Shown piece by piece: positions 25,010 through 33,262 of a stretch of 64,000 bases of DNA. The notes under the pieces were generated by a model. The model was not told where the DNA came from and ran no database searches. It saw only the letters and a program-made list of their open reading frames with translations. The stretch is from Nitrosomonadales bacterium (GTDB taxonomy: Bacteria; Pseudomonadota; Gammaproteobacteria; Burkholderiales; Gallionellaceae): positions 1 to 64,000 of the forward strand of contig JACRNY010000001.1 of NCBI GenBank assembly GCA_016214695.1. The letters run 5' to 3'. The position numbers and the translations under genes were made by a program. The first letter of the stretch is position 1, and each line of letters begins with the position of its first letter.

Positions 25010-25546
25010 TTACGCCATTTTCGAAGGAAGCTTGATCGTTTCGCCCGCCACCATGAACACCCCCTTGCCCTGATGGTGCAGCGTGCGAGGCTTCTTCTGC
25101 GCCGGATCGATCCACGCCTGCACCACCTCCAGCACGAAGAAGTTGTACTTGTTCACCATGCGCGTATCCACCACCCGGCATTCGAGGTTGGCGAAGCACT
25201 CGGCGATGAGCGGTGCCGAGACCTGCGCGGCAGGTATGGCCGTAAGCTTGAACTTCTTGAATTTATCCACCTTGCTGCCCGAACAGTTGCCGATGCCCAC
25301 CACCTGCTTCGCCAGTTCCACCGACGGGATGCTGAGCACACATTCCTTCGTTTTCACCAGCGCCTCGAAACTGTGGTTGCGCCCGCTGATCACGCAACCC
25401 ACCAGTGGCGGCTCGAACTCCATCATCGTGTGCCAGGACTGGGTCATGATGTCGGTCTTGCCCTTGTGCGCGGTCGTCACCAGCACAACCGGGCCGGGTT
25501 CGAGCAGGCGGTAGACTTTCGACAGCGGAAAGGTTTTTTTGGCCAT
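25010..25546 (-). CDS. Flavin reductase-like FMN-binding split-barrel protein
   Basis: A 178-residue protein of the flavin reductase-like superfamily. Features are PGPVVLVTTAHKGKTDIMTQSW near the N-terminus, HSFEALVKTKECVLSIPS in the middle and ECFANLECRVVDTRMV further on. These match a group that binds FMN as a dimer and is often annotated as a flavoredoxin or flavin reductase. Cys residues at VGIGNCSG and in AECFANLEC could be redox active. The substrate is unknown. It is separated by two bases from the upstream toxin gene. Confidence 0.85.
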   Translation of the reverse strand: MAKKTFPLSKVYRLLEPGPVVLVTTAHKGKTDIMTQSWHTMMEFEPPLVGCVISGRNHSFEALVKTKECVLSIPSVELAKQVVGIGNCSGSKVDKFKKFKLTAIPAAQVSAPLIAECFANLECRVVDTRMVNKYNFFVLEVVQAWIDPAQKKPRTLHHQGKGVFMVAGETIKLPSKMA

Positions 25547-25548
25547 TG

Positions 25549-25842
25549 TTATGGATACAGTCGCGACTGATGGATGACTCTGACGATCCTGATCTTGCTG
25601 CGGGTGATGCGGTAGATGATGTTGTAGGGATGGCGGTTCAGGATCAGTTCGCGCGGCGCACCCGCTTTGGGTATCCGTCCCAGCAGGGGGAAACGGGTGA
25701 GATATTCGGCCTGACTGATGATGAAATCCACGACCTGCTCGGCAGCAACCGGGTTGTCGGCTGCAATATAGGCATCCAATGCCAGCAAGTCACGCCCGGA
25801 ACGGGCCGACCATTCAAGCTGCTTTTTTACTCTTGGCGGCAC
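25549..25842 (-). CDS. ParE/RelE-type toxin
   Basis: A 97-residue toxin of the RelE/ParE superfamily. It shows the N-terminal helical SGRDLLALDAYIAADNP, a FPLLGRIPKAGAPRELILNRHPYNIIYRI core and the C-terminal strand IRIVRVIHQSR. The arrangement is closer to ParE, which targets gyrase, than to the RelE mRNA nuclease. The start is a GTG at 25842 within the antitoxin gene's 3' end, a 29-bp overlap that is typical of coupled toxin-antitoxin pairs. The stop codon is two bases from the flavin reductase-like gene, which may be transcribed with it. Confidence 0.9.
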   Translation of the reverse strand: MPPRVKKQLEWSARSGRDLLALDAYIAADNPVAAEQVVDFIISQAEYLTRFPLLGRIPKAGAPRELILNRHPYNIIYRITRSKIRIVRVIHQSRLYP

Positions 25843-26071
25843 GTTGTGCCCGTTGCCTGGCGAGCGATTCGCGAATCTGGGCGGTGGTGACTACCCGGTC
25901 GTTGTCCAGATCGGCCTGGCCTTCGGCAATGGCTTTTTCTTTCCATTCCAGATAGTCGAGACGATCAGCGAGCGCCGTTTTGAGGATAGCGCCGGGATTG
26001 ACGTGCGCTACAGCGGCAACCTTCTCCAGCCGCTTGGCGAGTGCCTTGGGTAATTTCAGTTCATCCAGCAT
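25814..26071 (-). CDS. Antitoxin of the ParE-type module (ribbon-helix-helix-like)
   Basis: An 85-residue protein preceding the toxin gene. The N-terminal half, LKLPKALAKRLEKVAAV, followed by NPGAILKTALADRLDYLEW, fits a ribbon-helix-helix DNA-binding fold, and the C-terminal half is a charged, flexible Gln/Arg/Lys tail of the kind that wraps the toxin. I chose the ATG at 26071 because AAGGGG lies six bases upstream; the open frame continues far upstream but only antisense to the helicase gene. It probably represses its own operon. The 171-bp gap to the divergent helicase gene holds the promoters. Confidence 0.85.
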   Translation of the reverse strand: MLDELKLPKALAKRLEKVAAVAHVNPGAILKTALADRLDYLEWKEKAIAEGQADLDNDRVVTTAQIRESLARQRAQRAAKSKKAA

Positions 26072-26242
26072 GGCGTGCCCCTTGGAATGCATGGCCTTGA
26101 TTCTACACTCAAGAAATATGGAGCGCATTAAGTCGCAGGATATATGCCTGCTCCGGTTCGGACAACACAACATCTGTGGAGGACTCTCGCGTAAAATCCA
26201 CGTCGCACCATAACGCCGCCCCCAGCCAATAACCATATCCCC

Positions 26243-28258
26243 GTGACCGCTGAAGTAGAACGTTTCTTTTCCGAACAAAGCCCGCTTGCCAGTGAAGTCG
26301 CGTCGTTCCGTCCGCGCGCGCAGCAGCGCGAGATGGCGCTGGCCGTGGCGGAGGCGATACGCGACAACGCCATTCTCGTGGCCGAGGCCGGGACAGGCAC
26401 GGGCAAGACTTTCGCCTATCTCGTCCCCGCCCTGCTGGCAGGCGGCAAGGTGGTGATCTCCACCGGCACCAAGAACCTGCAGGACCAGTTGTTCCAGAAA
26501 GACCTGCCGATGGTGCGCGATGCGCTGAAGGCGCCGGTGTCGGTGGCGCTGCTCAAGGGGCGCTCCAACTATGTCTGCCACTACCATCTGTCGCTGGCGC
26601 AATCGAACGGCCTGTTCAAGACGCGCGAGGATGTGAAGCATCTGGCCAAGATCGTGAACTACGCCAAGGTGACGCAGAGCGGCGACAAGAGCGGGCTGGC
26701 GGATGTGCCGGAGAACGCGCCGATCTGGATGCATGTGACCTCGACGCGCGACAACTGCCTGGGACAGGAATGCCCGCAACACAACGAATGTTTCGTGCTC
26801 AAGGCGCGCAAGGAAGCGATGGAAGCCGATGTGGTGGTGGTGAACCACCACCTGTTCTTCGCCGACGTGATGCTGCGCGACGAAGGCGTAGCGGAACTGC
26901 TGCCCGCCTGCAACACGGTGATCTTCGACGAGGCACACCAGTTGCCTGAGACAGCGAGCCTGTTCTTTGGCGAGAGCCTTTCAACCTCACAACTGTTCGA
27001 CCTGTCGCAGGATGCACGCATCGAGGCGCTGAGCAACGCCAAGGATTTCGCGGCGCTGCCGGTGGCGTGCGACGAACTGGACAAGGCATCACGCGACCTG
27101 CGCCTGGCGTTCAAGAAGGAAGGCCGCATGGCGGCGGAGGCGACGCAGAGCATCAAGGACTTCGCGCCGGCGCTGAAGACGCTGGGGGAGAAGTTGAAGA
27201 ACCTCGCCGGGATGCTGGAGAAGCAGGCAGAACGCAGCGAAGGGCTGGAGAATTGCTGGCAGCGGGCGCAGGCACTGGAAGCGCAGTTGAAGGTGTGGAT
27301 ATCGGAACAACCCTCACCCCCAGCCCCTGATGGAACTACTAGCCAATCGACTAAGCCCGCAAGCGGGCAAGTCGCTGGTTATCTCCCGCCCGCGGGCGAG
27401 GGGAGCGGTTTTGTACGCTGGCTGGAGATATTCCACCACTCGCTGCAACTCAACACCACCCCGCTCTCCATCGCCGACATCTTCAAGAAGCAGATCAGCG
27501 GCCATCCGCGCGCCTGGATATTCACCTCGGCCACGCTGGCGGTGAAGCAGAACTTCTCGCACTACCAGCACGAGATGGGGCTGACCGAAGCGCGCACGGC
27601 CTGCTGGGACAGTCCCTTCAACTACCAGGAACAGGCGCTGCTGTACGTGCCGAGCAACCTGCCGGAGCCGAACACCGAGGGCTATACCGATGCCGTGGTG
27701 CAGGCTGCGTTGCCGCTGATCGAGGCCAGCCAGGGCCGCGCCTTCCTGCTGTTCACCAGCCTGCGCGCGATGCAGCGCGCTTACGAGATCTTGCAGGCCG
27801 AGTTCGACCGCAAGGGATTGAAATATCCGCTGCTGATACAGGGTGAAGGCTCGCGCAACGAATTGCTCACGCGCTTCCGCGAACACGGCAACGCGGTGCT
27901 GCTGGGCAGCCAGTCGTTCTGGGAGGGAGTGGATGTGCGCGGCGAGGCGCTGTCGCTGGTGGTCATCGACAAGCTGCCGTTCGCGCCGCCCGACGATCCG
28001 GTGCTGGCGGCGCGCATCGCCGAACTCAACAGGCAGGGGCGCAACGCCTTCATGGAGTTCCAGTTGCCGCGCGCCATCATCAATCTCAAGCAGGGTGCGG
28101 GCCGTTTGATACGCGACGAGAAGGACAGAGGCGTGCTGATGATCTGCGACCCGCGCCTGATCTCGAAGCACTACGGCAAGCGCATCTGGCAGAGTCTGCC
28201 GCCGTTCAAACGCACGCGCGTGGAAGCCGAAGCGGTGGCCTTTTTCAAGCCTGTCTAA
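26243..28258 (+). CDS. DinG-like ATP-dependent DNA helicase (YoaA family)
   Basis: A 671-residue superfamily 2, XPD-type helicase. Walker A is AEAGTGTGKT (about 48-57) and the DEAH box lies at 229-232. Four cysteines positioned for an iron-sulfur cluster are Cys112, Cys172, Cys177 and Cys183. C-terminal motifs include GSQSFWEGVDVRGEAL and QGAGRLIRDEKDRG. The start is a GTG at 26243. A 35-residue Pro/Gly/Thr-rich insertion at about 355-389 is coded by a repeat-like DNA segment (27311-27404) and is not part of the helicase fold. The gene overlaps the convergent diguanylate cyclase gene by four bases. Confidence 0.93.
   Translation: MTAEVERFFSEQSPLASEVASFRPRAQQREMALAVAEAIRDNAILVAEAGTGTGKTFAYLVPALLAGGKVVISTGTKNLQDQLFQKDLPMVRDALKAPVSVALLKGRSNYVCHYHLSLAQSNGLFKTREDVKHLAKIVNYAKVTQSGDKSGLADVPENAPIWMHVTSTRDNCLGQECPQHNECFVLKARKEAMEADVVVVNHHLFFADVMLRDEGVAELLPACNTVIFDEAHQLPETASLFFGESLSTSQLFDLSQDARIEALSNAKDFAALPVACDELDKASRDLRLAFKKEGRMAAEATQSIKDFAPALKTLGEKLKNLAGMLEKQAERSEGLENCWQRAQALEAQLKVWISEQPSPPAPDGTTSQSTKPASGQVAGYLPPAGEGSGFVRWLEIFHHSLQLNTTPLSIADIFKKQISGHPRAWIFTSATLAVKQNFSHYQHEMGLTEARTACWDSPFNYQEQALLYVPSNLPEPNTEGYTDAVVQAALPLIEASQGRAFLLFTSLRAMQRAYEILQAEFDRKGLKYPLLIQGEGSRNELLTRFREHGNAVLLGSQSFWEGVDVRGEALSLVVIDKLPFAPPDDPVLAARIAELNRQGRNAFMEFQLPRAIINLKQGAGRLIRDEKDRGVLMICDPRLISKHYGKRIWQSLPPFKRTRVEAEAVAFFKPV
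27311..27404 (+). repeat. In-frame palindromic repeat inserted in the helicase gene
   Basis: The segment starts with CCCTCACCCCCAGCCCC and ends with CGCCCGCGGGCGAGGGG. Its centre is a hairpin: CGACT-AA-GCCCGC-AA-GCGGGC-A-AGTCG at 27348-27374. The outer CCCTC/GAGGG ends are inverted. This resembles extragenic palindromic repeats, yet here it is inside the coding frame, adds residues of low complexity and preserves the reading frame. Confidence 0.65.
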
Positions 28259-29622
28259 GCTGCCTCGCAGCGGTTGCGGCCGCCCTGCTTCGCCCGATAA
28301 AGCGCATCATCCGCATCTTTGACCAGCATCTCGAAATCGGGATGGCCGTTGTAGGCAGCGACCCCGATGCTCACGGTGACCCTGGCTGTCTTTGCATCGC
28401 CCACCCGGAACGGGTCGGCGGCAAAACGTTCGCGGATGGTCTCGGCCACGGTGAGCGCCTTGGCCTTGTCGATCTCGACCAGCACGACGAGCAACTCTTC
28501 GCCGCCATAACGGAAGATGAAGTCCCCCACGCGCACGCTGGCAGTGAGCAGATCGGCCGCCTGCTGCAACACCATGTCGCCGCCGTCGTGGCCGTAGCTG
28601 TCATTGATGTTTTTGAAGTGGTCGATATCGAGCAGCAACACCGCGAACGGGACATCGCTGCGTCTGGCCAGTGCCACTTCGCGCATCAGGATGGTGGGCA
28701 GGTAACGCCGGTTGAGCAGGCGTGTGAGCGTATCGCGGCCGCTCTCCACCTCGATGAAACGGTCGAACAGCCCGGTCAGCAGGAACCTTACCTCGCCAAT
28801 GTCGGCCTCGACCTGCTTCATCAGCTCGCGCGCATCACCGCCGTTGCGCCGCCTCTCGATCAGACTGGGCAGCAGGTTGCGCTCCAGCCGGTCGACGCAG
28901 CCGCGTATGCGATCCAGCTCAGGCGCTTCGTGGAAGATGATGCTGGCCTTGTGCTGCAGCCACATGCCGAATTCGGAATGTCGCATCTCGGGGATGCCCG
29001 CCCCGCTGTCACCCAGCAGATGCAGCAGGATGTCCTGCGCCCACTCCGACAGGGCGGCACGCTGACGCTCGCGCTCGGCAAGCATGTTCTGCCCGAGCGC
29101 GAACATGCGGTAGGACTCGTCGGTGCGTACGTTCTTCCCGATGTTGACGATGTAGGAGTCGGTCATCGCCGACATGCTCAACTCCATCACCTCGGAAACA
29201 AAACGCGTCGCGTCGACCAGTCCGGCCCGATCCAGCGCGGTCTCGACCAGATATCCGGTGATTGCCTGCTTCAGCACGCGTGAACCGCGCATCACCAGGC
29301 TGATGGGGATCTGGATGCGCGCATGCACCACGCCGACGTGGCATTGGTGTTTGTATATCTCTTTCGGTTCCGGTTGCTGCAGCGAGTACAGTTCGCGTAT
29401 CCAGCCCTGCATCGAGGCATGCAGCCGCTGGTTCACCATGTCGTGGGTCAGGAACGGCTTGGCTTCCTTGTCGGCCAGCATGTGGTCGTAGAACAGGCTG
29501 GCCAGCACTTCTGCATGCTTGTTCGCCGTCTCGCTGACCAAGCGCCTCGTCGCCTCCGGCACCTGCTCGTGCAGGCGCTTCCAGTCAGCGACGAAGTCGT
29601 CGCTCTTGTTATGCTTGTGCAT
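28255..29622 (-). CDS. Globin-coupled diguanylate cyclase (DosC-like)
   Basis: A 455-residue heme sensor enzyme making c-di-GMP. The N-terminal protoglobin-type domain (about 10-165) has the proximal His100 in VVHARIQIP and a distal Tyr45 in LFYDHM, as in E. coli DosC. A linker domain (about 180-290) leads to the GGDEF domain with the active-site variant GGEEL (373-377) and an intact RxxD inhibitory site (RVGD, five residues before it). It should respond to oxygen. The ATG at 29622 follows AGGAGGATTG; the TTG directly before it is not needed. The stop codon overlaps the convergent helicase stop by four bases. An HD-GYP gene diverges 168 bp away. Confidence 0.92.
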   Translation of the reverse strand: MHKHNKSDDFVADWKRLHEQVPEATRRLVSETANKHAEVLASLFYDHMLADKEAKPFLTHDMVNQRLHASMQGWIRELYSLQQPEPKEIYKHQCHVGVVHARIQIPISLVMRGSRVLKQAITGYLVETALDRAGLVDATRFVSEVMELSMSAMTDSYIVNIGKNVRTDESYRMFALGQNMLAERERQRAALSEWAQDILLHLLGDSGAGIPEMRHSEFGMWLQHKASIIFHEAPELDRIRGCVDRLERNLLPSLIERRRNGGDARELMKQVEADIGEVRFLLTGLFDRFIEVESGRDTLTRLLNRRYLPTILMREVALARRSDVPFAVLLLDIDHFKNINDSYGHDGGDMVLQQAADLLTASVRVGDFIFRYGGEELLVVLVEIDKAKALTVAETIRERFAADPFRVGDAKTARVTVSIGVAAYNGHPDFEMLVKDADDALYRAKQGGRNRCEAA

Positions 29623-29790
29623 CAATCCTCCTGTCGATCCCGCTTATGTGTGCAGGTCTTATCTTGTCATTGTAACCTGTTCGCCCGAATGAAGAGCCGA
29701 TGCCATCCCGCCCGACTGGGGTATTCAGTTGACTACCCACCGCTGTTTGTTGTCCACTGTCGGAGGCAGCAACCTTATCGACCTGCAGTG

Positions 29791-31146
29791 ATGACATCCA
29801 CAAGCACTTTCTTTGACGACCTGAGATTCCATATCGACGAGGACAATCTGTCGGTTCGCTCCGAGCAGTTACGCGCACGCCTGCGGCTGCTGCCCCTGAT
29901 GGTCGTGGCGCAGATGCTGATCGAACCCCTGTTCGTGTGGCTGACATGGGGTATCGCATCACACCAGCAGCTACTGACCTGGCTGGCTGTCGCCTATCTG
30001 CTGCATCTGGCCGAAGCGGTGCTCTGGCTGCAAAGACGAGAGTTCGTGGACACCGTGGAGGAATGCCAGCGCTGGAGCCAGGACCTGTTCAACTTCGCGC
30101 TGGTCTTCGGCATGATGTGGGGCGTCGGCACGCTGTTCTTCTTCCCCGGCGACCTGCTCACCCAGGTGCTGCTGGTATGCGTGCTGATGGGGCTGAGCGC
30201 GGGCGCCGCCACCATGAATTCGATGCACCCGCCCGCCTTCCATGCCTACCTCATCGGCCTGATGCTGCCGCTCATCTTCCGAGTCATGGTGGAACAGGAC
30301 GAGACCCATGTCGCACTGGGTTCGATGCTGCTGCTGTTCCTGGTCGTGATGCTGAGCTCCGGGAATTTCATGAGCAAGTTCATCCTGCTGTCGCTGCGCC
30401 AGCGTTTCGAGAACGAGTCCATGGCCAGACAGCTCGCCGCGATGAACGATGCGCTGGAACAGAAAGTGGAAGAGCGCACCGCCCAGCTGCAACACAAGAC
30501 CGATGAGGTCTCGCAGATACGCGATGTGACCATCATGGCGATGGCGTCCCTGGCCGAAACGCGCGACAACGAGACCGGCAACCATCTGAAACGCACGCAG
30601 AACTATATCCGCGCATTGGGCATGCAGTTGCGCAGCCACCCGCGCTTCAGCGATTTCCTCAGCGAGGACAACATCGAATCGCTCTACAAGCTCGCCCCGC
30701 TGCATGACATCGGCAAGGTCGGTATCCCCGATGCCATCCTGCTCAAACAGGGCAAGCTCACGCCGGAGGAGTTCGAGATCATGAAGATGCATCCACTGCT
30801 GGGCGGCGATGCCATCGCTGCCGCCGAGAGCGGCCTGCCGACGCCGAACCGTTTCCTGCACATCGCGCGCGAGATCGCCAACAGCCATCACGAAAAGTGG
30901 GACGGCAGCGGCTATCCGCAGGGACTCAAGGGGGACGCCATCCCCATCTCGGCCCGACTCATGGCGGTGGCCGATGTCTACGATGCGCTCATCAGCAAGC
31001 GCATCTACAAGCAGCCCTATTCGCACGAGGATGCTGTGGCATACATCTTGCAGGGTAGTGGTGCGCATTTCGACCCCGATGTGGCCGATGCATTCCAGAC
31101 TATCCAGGAGGAGTTCCGGCTGATCGCCGGGAAGTATCAAGACTGA
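29791..31146 (+). CDS. Membrane HD-GYP phosphodiesterase
   Basis: A 451-residue protein with an N-terminal membrane region of about six helices (30-210), a coiled coil (AMNDALEQKVEERTAQLQ), and a C-terminal HD-GYP domain. Catalytic motifs are LHDIGKVGIPD and HHEKWDGSGYPQGLKG, including the HD pair and GYP. It should hydrolyse c-di-GMP. I chose the ATG at 29791; the frame is open upstream but only antisense to the cyclase gene. The stop codon overlaps the ankyrin gene start (TGATG), so the two are translated together. It stands divergent to the globin-coupled cyclase, which makes the same messenger. Confidence 0.9.
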   Translation: MTSTSTFFDDLRFHIDEDNLSVRSEQLRARLRLLPLMVVAQMLIEPLFVWLTWGIASHQQLLTWLAVAYLLHLAEAVLWLQRREFVDTVEECQRWSQDLFNFALVFGMMWGVGTLFFFPGDLLTQVLLVCVLMGLSAGAATMNSMHPPAFHAYLIGLMLPLIFRVMVEQDETHVALGSMLLLFLVVMLSSGNFMSKFILLSLRQRFENESMARQLAAMNDALEQKVEERTAQLQHKTDEVSQIRDVTIMAMASLAETRDNETGNHLKRTQNYIRALGMQLRSHPRFSDFLSEDNIESLYKLAPLHDIGKVGIPDAILLKQGKLTPEEFEIMKMHPLLGGDAIAAAESGLPTPNRFLHIAREIANSHHEKWDGSGYPQGLKGDAIPISARLMAVADVYDALISKRIYKQPYSHEDAVAYILQGSGAHFDPDVADAFQTIQEEFRLIAGKYQD

Positions 31147-32072
31147 TGAACCCGAGACTGCTCAACCTGCTCAACGGCAACGAAGAAATCTACCCGACCA
31201 TCCTCGAGACGCGCTTTCCGCGCGTGTTCAACAAGCTGCTCGAATTGTGGCAGACACCGCATATCGATGCCTATCTGCAGGACCTGATGGTGGACAAGCG
31301 CGGCGGCGACCGGGAAGGATTCCCGCCCGAGGCCGCCATGGAGATCATCCACCTGAGCAATTTCCTGCACGAGTTGCGCAATGTCGGCAAGGAAGTGCAG
31401 GCATGGGAAGACATCCCCGAATACAAGCGCCATGAGCTGGAGCGCTATGGCTATGAGTTCTCGTCCAAGGGCTTGCTGAAATCGGTCGAGGACAACAACC
31501 AGAATGCGGTGCAGATCTTCCTGTCCTGCGGCGTCGACCTGGAAGTGCGCGACGAGCGCAACTGGACGCCGCTGATGGTCGCGGCATTCAACGGCAATCT
31601 GGAATTCACACAGTTGCTGCTCAAGTGCGGTGCGCGGCTCTCCACCCGCGACAAGAACGGTTACACGCCGATGCACTGGGCGGCCTTCAACGGCCATACC
31701 GACGTGCTGAAGTTCCTGATCGAGAAAGGAGCCGAGCCGGACATCCCCAGCCAGTTCGGCTGGACGGCATTGATGCAGGCCGCGACGCGCGGGCACCTGC
31801 TCGCCTGTGCCTACCTCATCTTCCGTGGCGCCGACGTGAACTCGGCAACCCTTGACGGCTGGACGTCATTGCACAAGGCGGCCAACAACGGTCATATCGA
31901 GGTGGTGAAGCTGCTGCTCAGCAAAGGTGCCAATCGTTTTGCGAAATATCAGGACGGCAATACCCCGCTCGATCTCGCCATCAAGGGCGGTCATCTGGAC
32001 ATCGTCGACATGTTGAATCGGCATGTCGATATCAAGAAACCGGACGACTCCGGGCCGCTTTCGATCGTCTAG
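31146..32072 (+). CDS. Ankyrin-repeat protein
   Basis: A 308-residue cytoplasmic protein. The first 100 residues are an uncharacterised helical domain (LLNGNEEIYPTILETRFP). Then come about six ankyrin repeats from 105 to 295, with clear NWTPLMVAAFNGN, GYTPMHWAAFNGH, GWTALMQAATRGH, GWTSLHKAANNGH and GNTPLDLAIKGGH units. Such repeats mediate protein binding; no enzymatic site is visible. Its start overlaps the HD-GYP stop codon (TGATG), so it may bind or regulate that enzyme. It converges with selD, the stop codons being 9 bp apart. Confidence 0.92.
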   Translation: MNPRLLNLLNGNEEIYPTILETRFPRVFNKLLELWQTPHIDAYLQDLMVDKRGGDREGFPPEAAMEIIHLSNFLHELRNVGKEVQAWEDIPEYKRHELERYGYEFSSKGLLKSVEDNNQNAVQIFLSCGVDLEVRDERNWTPLMVAAFNGNLEFTQLLLKCGARLSTRDKNGYTPMHWAAFNGHTDVLKFLIEKGAEPDIPSQFGWTALMQAATRGHLLACAYLIFRGADVNSATLDGWTSLHKAANNGHIEVVKLLLSKGANRFAKYQDGNTPLDLAIKGGHLDIVDMLNRHVDIKKPDDSGPLSIV

Positions 32073-32080
32073 GAGCCGGG

Positions 32081-33124
32081 TCAGGCGACGCGGACGCGCG
32101 CTGCTCCGGCAGCCATCCTGCCGATCATGTTTGCTGCAGCAAATCCCTGTTCGTGGAAGGTCGCCAGCACCTTGTCCGCTTCCTCGGCCGCACAGGCCAC
32201 CAGCAGGCCGCCGCTGGTCTGCGGATCGCATAGCAGCTTGCGCTGCCATTCCGGAAAGTCTTGCGGCAGATCGACTTCCGCTCCGTAGCTGGCCCAGTTG
32301 CGGTCCGCTGCACCGGTGCTGTAGCCCTGCTCTGCCAGCCCAAGCGCGACCGACAGGATGGGCAGCGCAGCGAAATCCACTTCCGCCGCCAGCTTCGAAC
32401 CGCGGCATATCTCCAGCAGATGACCGAGCAGTGCGAATCCGGTGACATCGGTCATCGCGTGCACGCTCTTCATGGCGCCCAAAGCCGTGCCGACGCGGTT
32501 GAGCTGCGTGGTGGTATCCACCATCTGGCGATAGCCTTCCGCGCTCAACTCGCCCTTCTTCAGCGCCGCGCTCAGTACGCCCACACCCAGCGGCTTGCCG
32601 AGGATGAGCACATCGCCCGCCTGCGCACTGTCGTTGCGTTTGAGATGATCGGGATGCACGACACCGACGCCGACCAGGCCGTAGATCGGTTCCGGCGCAT
32701 CGATGGAATGGCCGCCCGCCACCGGGATGCCCGCTGCCAGGCACACCGATTCCCCGCCCGCCAATATCTCGCGGATGATGTCCAGCGGCAGCTTGTTGAT
32801 CGGCATGCCCACCACGGCCAGCGCCAGGATGGGCGTACCGCCCATGGCATACACATCGGAGAGCGCGTTGGTCGCCGCGATGCGGCCGAAGTCGCGCGCA
32901 TCGTCCACGATGGGCATGAAGAAGTCGGTGGTGACGACGACTGCCTGCGATTCGTTGAGTTTGTACACCGCCGCATCATCGCTACTCTCGGTACCGACCA
33001 GCAGGTTCGGGTAAGATGGCGGGCGCGGCAGGGCCGCGAGCATCTCGTGCAGCACGGCAGGCGCGATCTTGCAGCCGCAGCCGCCGCCGTGGGAGTATTG
33101 GGTCAGTTTTATTGCTTCAGTCAT
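32081..33124 (-). CDS. selD: Selenide, water dikinase SelD
   Basis: Makes monoselenophosphate from selenide and ATP. The 347-residue product has the N-terminal active-site motif GGGCGCK with Cys16 and Lys19; Cys replaces the selenocysteine found in some homologues. The conserved TTDFFMPIVDDARDFGRIAATNALSDVYAMGG block and GHSIDAPEPIYG are present. The gene is divergent from mnmH, which uses the product. No selA or selB is in the window, so here selenophosphate serves at least tRNA selenation. Confidence 0.95.
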   Translation of the reverse strand: MTEAIKLTQYSHGGGCGCKIAPAVLHEMLAALPRPPSYPNLLVGTESSDDAAVYKLNESQAVVVTTDFFMPIVDDARDFGRIAATNALSDVYAMGGTPILALAVVGMPINKLPLDIIREILAGGESVCLAAGIPVAGGHSIDAPEPIYGLVGVGVVHPDHLKRNDSAQAGDVLILGKPLGVGVLSAALKKGELSAEGYRQMVDTTTQLNRVGTALGAMKSVHAMTDVTGFALLGHLLEICRGSKLAAEVDFAALPILSVALGLAEQGYSTGAADRNWASYGAEVDLPQDFPEWQRKLLCDPQTSGGLLVACAAEEADKVLATFHEQGFAAANMIGRMAAGAARVRVA

Positions 33125-33146
33125 TTTCTAATAAACCTTTAATTTA

Positions 33147-33250
33147 GCCACAGAGGGCACAGAGCACACAGAGAATCCCCACCCAGTAGACGCGACGTTG
33201 ACCGTTTCATTTTCATCGTTCCTCTCTGTGTACTCTGTGCTCTCTGTGGC
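33147..33250. repeat. Inverted-repeat element between selD and mnmH
   Basis: Two inverted 27-bp arms, GCCACAGAGGGCACAGAG... (33147-33173) and its mirror (33224-33250), differ at two positions. Between them are 50 bp without an ORF. The CCACAGAG motif also repeats within each arm. This type of CACAGAG-rich repeat is dispersed in many genomes. It lies in the divergent promoter region of selD and mnmH. Confidence 0.75.
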
Positions 33251-33262
33251 AAAAACAAAAAC

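Noticed and set aside
26072-26938. Upstream extension of the antitoxin reading frame
   Set aside because: The extension is antisense to the helicase gene and a good Shine-Dalgarno sequence marks the ATG at 26071.
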